In this document: one piece after another, positions 9,760 through 19,378 of the stretch
Numbering within the stretch: position 1 is the stretch's first letter
How the letters are laid out: each line of letters begins with the position of its first letter
Assembly: GCA_009731375.1 (NCBI GenBank)
Contig: BJOX01000070.1
Coordinates: forward strand, 202,780-223,007
Length of the DNA: 20,228 nucleotides
Source: Paulinella micropora
Lineage: Eukaryota; Cercozoa; Imbricatea; Euglyphida
Reading direction: 5' to 3'
Notes under the pieces: generated by a model
What the model was told of the DNA's origin: nothing
Seen by the model: the letters and a program-made list of their open reading frames with translations, nothing else
Database searches by the model: none
Program-made: the position numbers and the translations under genes

Positions 9760-9876
9760 ATCTATCTATCTATCTATCTATCTACCTATCTATCTATCTA
9801 TCTATCTATCTATCTCTCTATCCATCCGTCTATCCATCTATCTATCTATCTATCTATCTACCTATCTTTATACCTG

Positions 9877-9910
<34 letters not shown>

Positions 9911-9927
9911 CATCTATCCATCTATCC

Positions 9928-9966
<39 letters not shown>

Positions 9967-10121
9967 CATCCATCCTCCATCTATCCATCCATCTATCTAT
10001 CTATCTATCTTTCTATCCATCTGTCCATCTATCTATCTATCTATCTATCTACCTACATATCTATCTATCCATCCATCCTCCATCTATCCATCCATCTATC
10101 TATCTATCTATCTTTCTATCC

Positions 10122-10174
<53 letters not shown>

Positions 10175-10218
10175 CCTATCTATCTATCTATCTATCTATC
10201 TATCTGTCTATCTGTCTG

Positions 10219-10279
<61 letters not shown>

Positions 10280-10330
10280 ACAGTCTTCCCCAAGCTTCAT
10301 GAATGTACTAGGCGCTAACAAACTCCCTCA
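9661..10330 (+). repeat. TATC/CATC field bounded by spacer D
   Basis: Spacer D (TCTTCCC.A.GCTT..TGAATG.. or TGATGCGCTAGCAAAC, then TC) lies at 9661-9699 and 10284-10330, enclosing about 580 bp of (TATC)n. The TATC field contains an internal duplication of a CATCCATCCTCCATCTATCC motif near 9965-9990 and 10069-10093. Confidence 0.9.
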
Positions 10331-10388
10331 ATGTATGTATTTAGCGGTCACCGCCACAAAATGTGGCTAGATTACCGATAAAACTACA

Positions 10389-10475
10389 TATGCGGCGCGC
10401 CAAATTTGACGTGTTTTGCGGGCTCACCGGCCCGGCTCGCCCGCAAAATGCGTCAAGTTTGTGGCTAGCCGCATA
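10389..10475. mobile_element. Foldback/MITE-like inverted repeat, 87 bp
   Basis: Left arm 10389-10423 (TATGCGGC..GCCA..TTGACG..TTTTGCGGGC) pairs with right arm 10439-10475 with only a few mismatches. The loop is about 15 nt (10424-10438, TCACCGGCCCGGCTC). The pair lies between two copies of spacer D (10284-10330 and 10510-10549). Seen: a strong hairpin. Inferred: a non-autonomous foldback element or a structured end of one. No ORF. Confidence 0.7.
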
Positions 10476-10509
10476 ATATACCATGATATATGTATTTGTA
10501 TTATCTTAG

Positions 10510-10549
10510 CCTTCCCCGGGCTTAATGAATGCGTTAGCAAACTCCCTCA
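10510..10549 (+). repeat. Spacer D copy 3
   Basis: CCTTCCCCGGGCTTAATGAA followed by TGCGTTAGCAAACTCCCTCA. Closely matches 10284-10330 and 9661-9699. Confidence 0.85.
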
Positions 10550-10570
10550 ACACCTTCCGAAACCAAGTCG

Positions 10571-10573
<3 letters not shown>

Positions 10574-10633
<60 letters not shown>
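10574..10633. repeat. (CT)n microsatellite
   Basis: Perfect CT tract of about 60 bp. Confidence 0.97.
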
Positions 10634-10637
<4 letters not shown>

Positions 10638-10810
10638 AAACTTACCATATGTTCGGGTGCGCATGCTTTGACTTGGTTTGTTTTGTATCTAGCTCAACGA
10701 AGGGAGCGACGACGAGGACAAGGACAAGATTCACGACCACGAGTGGGACTAAACATCGAAAAGAAACACACACACACACACACCAACAACAACAAAACAA
10801 AACACAACAA

Positions 10811-11009
<199 letters not shown>

Positions 11010-11097
11010 TCCCCCCCAACCCCACTTCTCCTTCCCTCACCTTCTCTCTCTCACACAGGGCAGACGTACTCTTCATGTCTGGATGCATGCGCCAGAT

Positions 11098-11445
11098 CAA
11101 GACGCGCATACATGCATATATACCTACAGTACATTACATACCTTATATATACCACACACATACCAAGGCGCATACATTACATGCCATACACATTACATTA
11201 CATTACATACCATGCACATACATGCATATATACCACACCTCGCATTCATGCATGCAAACGTACAGATAGACACACACACACACACACACACACACCCAGA
11301 CACATACATACTAACATACTGACAAATACATACTACGTACATACTATCATACTACATACATAATTGTACTACATGCATGCAAAAGTACATACAGAAAGAC
11401 ACACGCACACACACCCAGACACATACATATACATACATACACACA

Positions 11446-11477
<32 letters not shown>

Positions 11478-11530
11478 CACATACATACATACATACATAC
11501 ATACATGCATACATACATTACATACATGCA
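11098..11530. repeat. CATA/CA arrays with short unique interruptions
   Basis: (CATA)n, (CA)n and ATTACATACC variants. The phrase ACACACCCAGACACATACAT recurs at about 11289 and 11409, indicating a local duplication of about 120 bp. Confidence 0.85.
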
Positions 11531-11625
11531 ATATTAACATGTATTGATTTATGCGCACATACACGCATGGATGATGCACGCACAGATATCATTTGCCTTT
11601 CTACATAAGTATGTGTTTTGCGCCC

Positions 11626-11814
11626 NNNNNNNNNNNNNNNNNNNNNNNNNNNNNNNNNNNNNNNNNNNNNNNNNNNNNNNNNNNNNNNNNNNNNNNNNNN
11701 NNNNNNNNNNNNNNNNNNNNNNNNNNNNNNNNNNNNNNNNNNNNNNNNNNNNNNNNNNNNNNNNNNNNNNNNNNNNNNNNNNNNNNNNNNNNNNNNNNNN
11801 NNNNNNNNNNNNNN

Positions 11815-11847
<33 letters not shown>
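11626..11847. other. Assembly gap (189 N) followed by poly-C (33)
   Basis: N from 11626 to 11814, then a pure C run to 11847. Poly-C at gap edges recurs in this window (10941-10946, 20199-20228), so it may be a sequencing artefact. Confidence 0.9.
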
Positions 11848-11954
11848 TTCCCTTTCCACCCCATCCCTTTTCAGTTGTTGTTAATGATAACAATCATATT
11901 GATGTTCTTGTCAACCTCCCATCTATACGGTCCCTTTCTTTCTCTCTATTTATC

Positions 11955-12030
11955 TATCTTTCTTTTATGTTCCTCTCCATTTGTCTATCTTTCTTTTATG
12001 TTCCTCTCCATTTGTCTATCTTTCCTTTAC
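11955..12030 (+). repeat. 31-bp tandem repeat, 2.4 copies
   Basis: Unit TATCTTTCTTTTATG plus TTCCTCTCCATTTGTC at 11955-11985 and 11986-12016, then a partial third copy. Pyrimidine-rich. Confidence 0.9.
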
Positions 12031-12450
12031 TTTCCCTGCTAGCTAGCTAGTGTACCCTAGATACTTACTTTCAAAGCAAGCGTAGATAAGACATTATTAT
12101 TGTTAATAAGTAATCATTAATGCTGAGTGAATCACTTATTTAAGAGCCTTGAAGACATTTGAATAGATTTTCATTATTAAATAAATTACGTAAATATTTG
12201 TGGACATCACCCCCCGAATTATCAGGTAAAAACTTATTTATACATTTCGTTTGGTCGGACACGTCTGAAATGCCAATTTTATCCTGGTCTTTGGGCGCTT
12301 TTTTGTCTTTGCGTCACTGAGATAATATAACGAGACATCAATTTCTCTTTTTGAGGACTGTGTTTGGTTATATTACCGACTTACTCTTCCATTAAGCTAT
12401 CGTTGGGGATAGTACATTTGGAGTCCATAGCTAAACGGCTGATTTCTTTT

Positions 12451-12527
12451 CTGATCTGTCGCACAGACATCAGACAAGCACAAATTTATTTTTCGCCGCT
12501 GACCTGTCGCAAAGACATCAGACGAAA
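12451..12527 (+). repeat. 48-bp tandem duplication
   Basis: CTGATCTGTCGCACAGACAT followed by CAGAC at 12451 recurs at 12499 as CTGACCTGTCGCAAAGACAT followed by CAGAC, 48 bp apart with few mismatches. The spacing is a multiple of three, so a 68-codon open frame (12364-12570) carries a repeated (L/P)xxCRxDIRxxQ-type phrase. There is no other sign that it is coding. Confidence 0.75.
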
Positions 12528-12846
12528 ACAAGCACTCCAACTCATCCTCAAACGAAAAACTTACAAATAAGCAATCAACTTGGCATAATAACCTTTAGCG
12601 GCCCTTGTGCACATCATAAGTTGGCTTTTGTGTGTTCTTCTCAGTAGTACAAGACAGCAGAGCACACCTACTACACTTCCTCAGAGTCTTGCTGCTTCTA
12701 TAAAGCCAAGTAGGACCAGTGTGAAACAAACATCAAACAAACGTGACACACAGGCAGAGGAGAAACTAGCATAGCACTCCCACTCTCTGTTCTGAACTTG
12801 GGCCATTTTCCCTGCAATTTTTGATCTTTCACTTCTCTCAGCCGCA

Positions 12847-13293
12847 GTGCAGAAACCAGAGGAAATTGCATATCTCTCACACAAGAGCAAAACAAGTATA
12901 TATATATTGAAGCACTGTCCGACGACAGACTGCCTTCCGAGGCTACAAAACAGCTGGAGTCTTTTCAACTGGCCACTCTATCGCTATTTTTGTGTAGGGT
13001 CTGCCGTGACACCCCATAACTGTTTCAAGAGTCAACAGAGGAAAGGAAGGGGGAGAAGAAGATTGCATAGCCTCGGAGATCACAAAGAGGAGATGGAGGA
13101 TGTTAATTTAATAGCAAGAGTACTAATCCCAATCACATGGGAGGAGTTGGCCGCATTATGTGCCAGTGATGAAGAGGCCTTCTTCAACAACTCCCCCGCC
13201 GCAGACTATTCCAAACTTGCCTTGAACTTCACTGTGACACACCTCAGTCTATATTCCTTGAAGTTGAGTTTCAAAAGGAGTGATCATAGCTGA
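12847..13293 (+). CDS. Unassigned 148-codon open frame (doubtful)
   Basis: Longest open frame on the + strand in the non-repetitive region. The first half shows no compositional bias towards coding. The second half (from the Met-Glu-Asp at about 13094) is acidic/hydrophobic with ITWEELAALCASDEEAFF and looks more protein-like, ending at a TGA near 13293. I recognise no family, see no signal peptide and no clear splice pattern. An overlapping open frame on the opposite strand (12681-12968) weakens the call. It could be part of a transposable-element protein or chance. Confidence 0.15.
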   Translation: MQKPEEIAYLSHKSKTSIYILKHCPTTDCLPRLQNSWSLFNWPLYRYFCVGSAVTPHNCFKSQQRKGRGRRRLHSLGDHKEEMEDVNLIARVLIPITWEELAALCASDEEAFFNNSPAADYSKLALNFTVTHLSLYSLKLSFKRSDHS

Positions 13294-13328
13294 TGTGCTG
13301 ACGAAGCATGTATAATACCGAAAGATAA

Positions 13329-13349
13329 ATTTTACCTAGTAGGTAAAAT
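13329..13349. repeat. Perfect 9-bp inverted repeat with 3-nt loop
   Basis: ATTTTACCT-AGT-AGGTAAAAT. A second near-palindrome, GTGACTTAGTCAC, lies at 13530-13542 and resembles a bZIP-type half-site pair. Both are short enough to be chance. Confidence 0.7.
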
Positions 13350-14048
13350 CATGGTCACGCTCAGGCCATAGGCTTCATTTACTGAAATTTGAAGTTTCCG
13401 CTGAGTCCACTTATGATGTTGCCTTGTGTTAGTTTGTCTCTTCTCTGCAGGCGATATCTCAACACAGGTATTCCGATAGGACGAGACGATGAATGCAGTG
13501 GATTTCAACCTCGAGCGCTGACGGAGCGCGTGACTTAGTCACAATCGGCCGGCGACGATAAGAGCGGGACAAGAAAGTCGACCCGCGAATATGGACTGGG
13601 CTGGTGATCGTTCGTCGACATAAGGATTGCCAATTAATAACTAATTAATTAAGGGTCACTTACAATTAATTTGATGTACGTGCGCGAAAGCCTCTAAAAA
13701 TATGAATACTTCAAGGCCAGTACCTGGGTGACTAGCCAGTAGGACTTGAATACCGTAGGCTGCAAGTGGGACTAGGAAGCGTAAGAGGAAAATAGACGTG
13801 GTATCCAAGAGATGCATGACCTTAAACTATGATTTTTTTTTTTTTTTTTTTTTTTGTATGTGTGTGAGTGTTTTTTGTACACTTCGTTTTTTCAGTGTTT
13901 TTATATTTCTTGGTACCTCTTCCGTTTTATCTCTTCAACTCTTCCTCAGTGGCTTCTCGTACACAGGCTCATTGGAAACCGCATGATGAGAGATTATTAT
14001 TCATTATCATTTCTATGAGCCAGCTCCATGAGAAACAGAACAATTTGT

Positions 14049-14153
14049 CGAAGTGCTTCCTGATGAAAGATCTGCACGTGACGAGGTAAAAATTTGTAGA
14101 ATAATCCGAGTCATTCATTACTCTATTTCAAGCGGCCGAAGTGCTTCCTGATG
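14049..14153 (+). repeat. 17-bp direct repeat, 88 bp apart
   Basis: CGAAGTGCTTCCTGATG is identical at 14049-14065 and 14137-14153. Confidence 0.85.
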
Positions 14154-14644
14154 TGGGGCAAGCGTAGCGTACCGACGAACCAGGATGCATGTACTTTTGC
14201 ATGCGGCGGTTGCTGTTCTTCCCAAATCTCAAGCTACGCACTCCATGTCACAAATGTAAAATCACACTTGTTTGCAAGCCGTGTTTTCGCATGTCGGTAC
14301 ATGCATGAGCGACGCGATATTGATTGCTTGCAACATTGCAGGCTACGGATACCACGTCATCCATGGCAGCTACGTATAAGATGATGCAGCTCTATAAGGG
14401 ACAGTGCCTACAATGGAGCAAGTTCAAAAAATTGAAAAGTAAACACAGCTATCCATATGATCAACTCAACTTGAGAAAAGCAGGGACTCAGGACTTTGAT
14501 ATGGATTCGCTCAAGTCCTCGTTTTAGGAAAAGGCGGTAGTAGTGACGGTGGTAGTTGATGCGGTAACAGTCGTTGATGCAGCCGATGATGCTACAAGTC
14601 ATCTTCGTCGCCGTTGGAAGAGCAGTCCTTTAACCGAGCTGAGC

Positions 14645-14696
14645 GGTGCAAAGAATTCGAAAAAGAAAGAGGTGCAAAGAATTCGAAAAAGAAAGA
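14645..14696 (+). repeat. Perfect 26-bp tandem duplication
   Basis: GGTGCAAAGAATTCGAAAAA followed by GAAAGA occurs twice head to tail without mismatch, so it is recent. It lies in a purine-rich stretch whose open frame (14543-14824) is Lys/Arg-rich with no recognisable domain. Confidence 0.9.
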
Positions 14697-14800
14697 GATA
14701 TTGGCGAAGAAGAAATAGAAAAGGAAAAACCCATAAAAATACGGCGAGGGCAACAAATTCAAATGTTCCAGAAGAAACCAAGATGAAGAACCGAGCTAAG

Positions 14801-14956
14801 GCTGAGGTGCTGCAGGCGAGATAAATGGACCAGCTCAGCATCGGTGACTTGACTGCAACAGCGAAATAAGGCTAGGAAGGCGAGATAAATGCATTTATCT
14901 GGACCTGGAGCACCTCACTCTCAGCTTTTCTCTTCGAGTCAGCGATGCTGGGCTGT
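14801..14956. repeat. Diverged inverted repeat with an 18-bp perfect palindrome
   Basis: The left arm 14801-14827 (GCTGAGGTGCTGCAGGCGAG then ATAAATG) is complementary to 14891-14925. CAGCTCAGCATCG at 14831-14843 is inverted at about 14944-14956. At 14883-14900 lies AGATAAATGCATTTATCT, a perfect 18-bp palindrome. A direct copy of GGCGAGATAAATG occurs at about 14815 and 14879. Suggests an inverted duplication or the remains of a foldback element. Confidence 0.65.
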
Positions 14957-15109
14957 TCTACCAGTCCAGGGTCCGTGAGACTGTGACATGTAAAATTCAA
15001 GGTGCTGGAGCTGATGAAGTTCAGCCCAATGCACATCGGTGACAGTACTGGTGACTTGAGGTCGCGCAATGTATGGGCGGCGCTGCGGGTCGCGCAGAAA
15101 GGATGTTTA

Positions 15110-15147
15110 CTCTTTTGCACACCTTTGGGGGCGCGCGTGCAAAAGAG
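15110..15147. repeat. Hairpin with an 11-bp perfect stem
   Basis: CTCTTTTGCAC (15110-15120) and GTGCAAAAGAG (15137-15147) enclose a 16-nt GC-rich loop. There is no U-tract or known structured-RNA context. Confidence 0.75.
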
Positions 15148-15484
15148 CGAACACAAAGAGCCACAGAGGGTCACGACGATGAACGAGCAGACCAAATGCC
15201 AAGGTCGGACAAGCCAACGCAGCTCTTGCGGGCACAAACACGCCTTTTGGCGCTTGCTTGGTCGAGTCAGATCTTGCCCTTGCTCAAAATATGTAAGTAC
15301 GGACAGTGATCGAGGATCGCATGAGTAAAGAAAACCATAGGGGGAGACTACAGACGAATGTCCCTCTGCCTGGCCTTCGACATGCGAGTATTCCACTTTA
15401 TCAACGAAAAGTAATCAGAGCTTGGCTTTTGGTGAAGTCTTGCACTTTATGAGGTCAGATCAGCAACTTTTCAAAGAACCTTGA

Positions 15485-15691
15485 AGTAGAGAAGAAAAAA
15501 AAAAAACTTTACCTGACCTAGCCGCACCGCAACAAAGAAATCGGCACTCTGCAATTTTTCACGGCATCCGGGAGGACAAAAAGGAATCCATCAGAGAAAA
15601 GTTGCTTATTAGTTTGATGATTGAACTCCAAGACGCAATTCCAGGACACAAGGTCTTCATTATCAGTGTTCAAAGACGGACAAGGTTGTGA
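15485..15691 (+). pseudogene. Possible LINE ORF1-like fragment
   Basis: A 69-codon frame open between TGA codons, with no start Met. It contains SAIFHGIREDKKESIREKLL, then LMIELQD, then KVFIISVQRR. The pattern (short strand, HGI.E, acidic/basic helix, EL, then a strand with .RR) resembles the RRM-like middle of some non-LTR retrotransposon ORF1 proteins. The resemblance is from memory of the fold pattern and is weak. If right, it is a truncated relic ending 52 bp before the signal-peptide exon. It could also be chance. Confidence 0.25.
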
Positions 15692-15743
15692 CTCGTATAC
15701 ATTTATAGTCATTTTAACAATAACGGTATGCTTCAGGTTAATC

Positions 15744-15795
15744 ATGACGTCCTATCTTCTCGCTCTGTCCGGGCTTGCTGCGATCGCCACAGCCG
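15744..15795 (+). CDS. Exon 1: signal peptide
   Basis: Encodes 17 residues plus one nucleotide of a Gly codon (phase 1). The donor G|GTGTGC is weaker than the GTATGT donors elsewhere but is the only nearby GT giving the phase needed by the next exon. A later GT at 15810 would shift the frame. A TATA-like stretch (TATACATTTATAG, 15696-15708) lies just upstream, but no promoter can be assigned with confidence. A short ag..gt-bounded candidate exon at about 15850-15882 would also be phase 1-1 ([11 protein letters not shown]); it shows no homology to the repeats and is left out. Confidence 0.72.
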
Positions 15796-17015
15796 GTGTG
15801 CCTCACTCGGTACTTCAAATGTGACTTACTATATTTATGTTTTGCTAAGATCTTACTGGAAACGACCTGCTTACGGCGATCGTATACATCCTCATCCTCA
15901 ACTCTTCCAACACAGCTAGCCACACACATACATACATATGTACACACATACATACATACATACATACATACATACATACATACATACACACACATACATA
16001 CATACATGCATACATGCATACATACATACATATGTACATATATAACATAAATAACATACATACATAACATACATACATAACATACATACATAACATACAT
16101 ACATACATACATACATACATACAAACACATACATACATACATACATACATGCATACATGCATGCATGCATGCATACATACATACATACATACATACATAC
16201 ATGCATGCATGCATAATACATACAACATGCATGCATACATATGTACATATGTACATACATACATACAAACAAACATACATGCATGCATGCATGCATGCAT
16301 ACATACATGCATATACATACATACATACATACACACAGACAAACAGACAGACAGACATTCGTACATACGTACATACGTACGTTCGTATATCCATGCATAC
16401 ATGCATACATACATACATACATACATACATACATACATGCATACATACATGCACACATACATACATACATGCATGCATGCATGCATACATGCATACATAC
16501 ATGCATGCATACATGCATACATACATGCATACATACATGCATACATACATGCATACATACAGGCTACTACAAGAAAAACTATAACGATCATTCGGCGCAT
16601 GACCCTTCACATTCGGATGCGTCCTGGAAAGGTATGTGTGTAATCCTATATATCTATGTATGTATGTATGTATGTATGTATGTATGTATGTATGTATGCA
16701 AACTTATCTATGTATCTATGTATCTATGTATCCATGTATCTATGTATCTATGTATTTATGTGTATCTATGTATCTATGTAGATCGATAGATAGATAGATC
16801 GATACAAGTAGTCCTTGGAGCTGGAGGAAGGATCTTTCGAAGAAGAGCTGGAGGATCTTTCGAAGAAGGGTCTGCACGTACATACATACATACATACATG
16901 CATACATACATACATACATACATACATACATAGAAACATAGATACATATAAACTATCTATCTATCTATCTATCTATCTTTCTATCTATCTATCTATCTAT
17001 CTATCTGTCTATCTG

Positions 17016-17048
<33 letters not shown>

Positions 17049-17236
17049 GTGTAGACTCTTCCTCGAAAGATCCTTCCTCCAGCTCCAAGGAGGACTCCTG
17101 GGGCAAAGAAGATGATAGCTACAAGTATGGCAGCAAGAAGCACGACTACCGGTCGGACGCGTCCTGGAAAGGTATGTATGTAATCGTATGTATGTATGTA
17201 TGTATGTATGTATGTATGTATGTATGTTATGTAAGT

Positions 17237-17313
<77 letters not shown>

Positions 17314-18100
17314 AGTATGTATGTATGTATGTATGTATGTGTAGACCCTTCTTCGAAAGATCCTTCGTCCAGCTCCAAGGAGGACTCTTGGGGCAAAGAA
17401 GATGATAGCTACAAGTATGGCGGCAAGAAGCATGACTACCGGTCGGCAGAGGGGAGAAGGGAGAAGGAAGAAGAGGAAAATAGGATAAAGATATAGATCT
17501 GGCAGCAAGAGGTATGGCTGCAGGTTGGCAGAGGGGATAGGGAAGAAGGTAGAAAGGTGGAAGGAGAAGGGAGAAGGGAGAAGGGAGAGGAGGAGGGACA
17601 AGGGCAAAGAGAGTGGGTGAAGGGAAAGAGTCGATGGAGAAGGGAGTACTGCAGGGTCAAAGGAGAAGGGTTAAGGGAGGGCGGAGGGCGAAATTTCCAG
17701 GTTGCCAAGGCCCGTTCTACACCACCCAGATTTATGGGTTCTGGGTGTGAAAGTGGCACCACAGGCCAGGCTTTTCAGATTTCCGGGTTCTGGGTGTGAA
17801 AGTGGCACCACAGGCCTGGCTTTTTAGGACGCCTACCAGAAAGTGGCACCAGAAACCCGGAATTCTGGGTATAGTGTATAACGCGCCTAATGTGCATGTA
17901 TGTATGTATGTATGTATGTATGTATGTATGTATGTATGTATGTGTATGTATATGTATGTATGTATGTATGTATGTATGCATGCATGTATGCATGAGCAGG
18001 TCTTCATTTGGATGACTCATGGGGAAAAGAAGATGATAGCTACAAAGATGGAAGTAAGAAATATGACTACAGGGGCAAGGTATGTATGTATGCATGTATG

Positions 18101-18131
<31 letters not shown>

Positions 18132-18466
18132 GTATGTATGTATTTATGTATGTATGTAGTGTATGTATGTTATTTATATATGTATGTATGTATATATGTA
18201 CATAGGTTGATGACAGCTACAAGTAGTATGTATGTGTGTATTTATGTATGTATGTTATGTATGTATGTTATGTATGTATGTTATGTATGTATGTATGTAT
18301 GTATGTAATTTATGTATGTATGTATGTATGTATGTATGTGTGTATGTATGTATGTACATAGGATGATGGCAGCTACGTAGACCATGGCAAGAAGGTCTAC
18401 CTCAACGACTACAATAACTATTTCGAGAATGACTCATGGGGCAAAGATGTAGGTAGATAGGTAGAC

Positions 18467-18524
<58 letters not shown>

Positions 18525-18625
18525 CTCCAAGTATGGAAGTAAGAAGAATGACTACACGGGCAAGGTATGAATGTATGAACGTATGAACGTATGGACGTAT
18601 GCATGTATGAATGTATGTATGTATG

Positions 18626-18658
<33 letters not shown>

Positions 18659-18989
18659 CATATCTGTATGTATGTATATATATACATATAGGTTGATGAC
18701 AGCTACAAGTATGTATGTAGTGCATATATACATACATACAGATATAAATTACATACATACATACGTACATACATACATACATACATACATACATGCATGC
18801 ATAGGATGATGACGGCTACGTAGACCATGGCAAGAAGGACTACCTTAATGAGTACAAGAACTATTTTAAGAGTGACTCATGGGGCAAAGAAGATGATAGC
18901 TCCAAAGATCCTTCGTTAGGCAAGGTTTGTATATATGTATGCATATAGTACGTTTGTGTATGTATTGTATCTATCGTATGGATTGATTG

Positions 18990-19023
<34 letters not shown>

Positions 19024-19077
19024 TGTATGTATGTATGTATGTATGTATGTACGTATGTATGTATGTATGTATGTATG

Positions 19078-19108
<31 letters not shown>

Positions 19109-19215
19109 ATGTGTGTATATGTGTATATGTGTGTATGTGTATATGTGTATATGTGTATGTGTGTATGTGTGTATGTGTGTATGTGTGTATGTGTGTATGT
19201 GTGTATGTATGTATG

Positions 19216-19246
<31 letters not shown>

Positions 19247-19346
19247 TGTATGTAATGTATGTAATGTATGTAATGTATGTAATGTATGTATGTATGTATG
19301 TATGTATGTATGTATGTATATGTATGTATATGTATGTATATGTATG

Positions 19347-19378
<32 letters not shown>

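Larger units (their letters stand above)
12031..15484. other. About 3.4 kb low-repeat intergenic region
   Basis: The longest stretch of ordinary-complexity DNA in the window. Open frames on either strand are all under about 175 codons, overlap one another and carry no motif I recognise. It holds several short local duplications and palindromes listed separately. It may contain the promoter region of the gene at 15744, degenerate transposon sequence, or exons of a gene I cannot identify by eye. Confidence 0.6.

Noticed and set aside
9673-10302. 209-codon frame of SIYLSIYL repeats
   Set aside because: Translation of (TATC)n; stops are avoided only because TATC read in this direction has none.
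13530-13542. GTGACTTAGTCAC as an AP-1-like regulatory site
   Set aside because: A single 13-bp palindrome 2.2 kb from the gene; expected by chance at this scale and no supporting context.
14184-14380. A possible paralogous upstream exon (GGCTACGGATACCAC..GGCAGCTAC) after TTGCAG
   Set aside because: It superficially resembles the GYY and GSYV exon starts, but its phases (1 in, 0 out) find no convincing partner exons and the peptide lacks the Lys/Asp repeat motif.
14872-15396. 174-codon minus-strand frame
   Set aside because: No recognisable domain, overlaps other open frames on the + strand, ends in a diverged inverted repeat, and shows no splice or compositional support.
15738-16610. 290-codon minus-strand frame of CMYV repeats
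   Set aside because: Translation of the complementary TATG repeats of intron 1. The sense strand carries the spliced gene.
17436-18095. Minus-strand frames with a repeated [11 protein letters not shown] phrase
   Set aside because: The phrase comes from the 49-bp tandem repeat, and the rest is CATA simple sequence. More likely an interspersed repeat than a protein.
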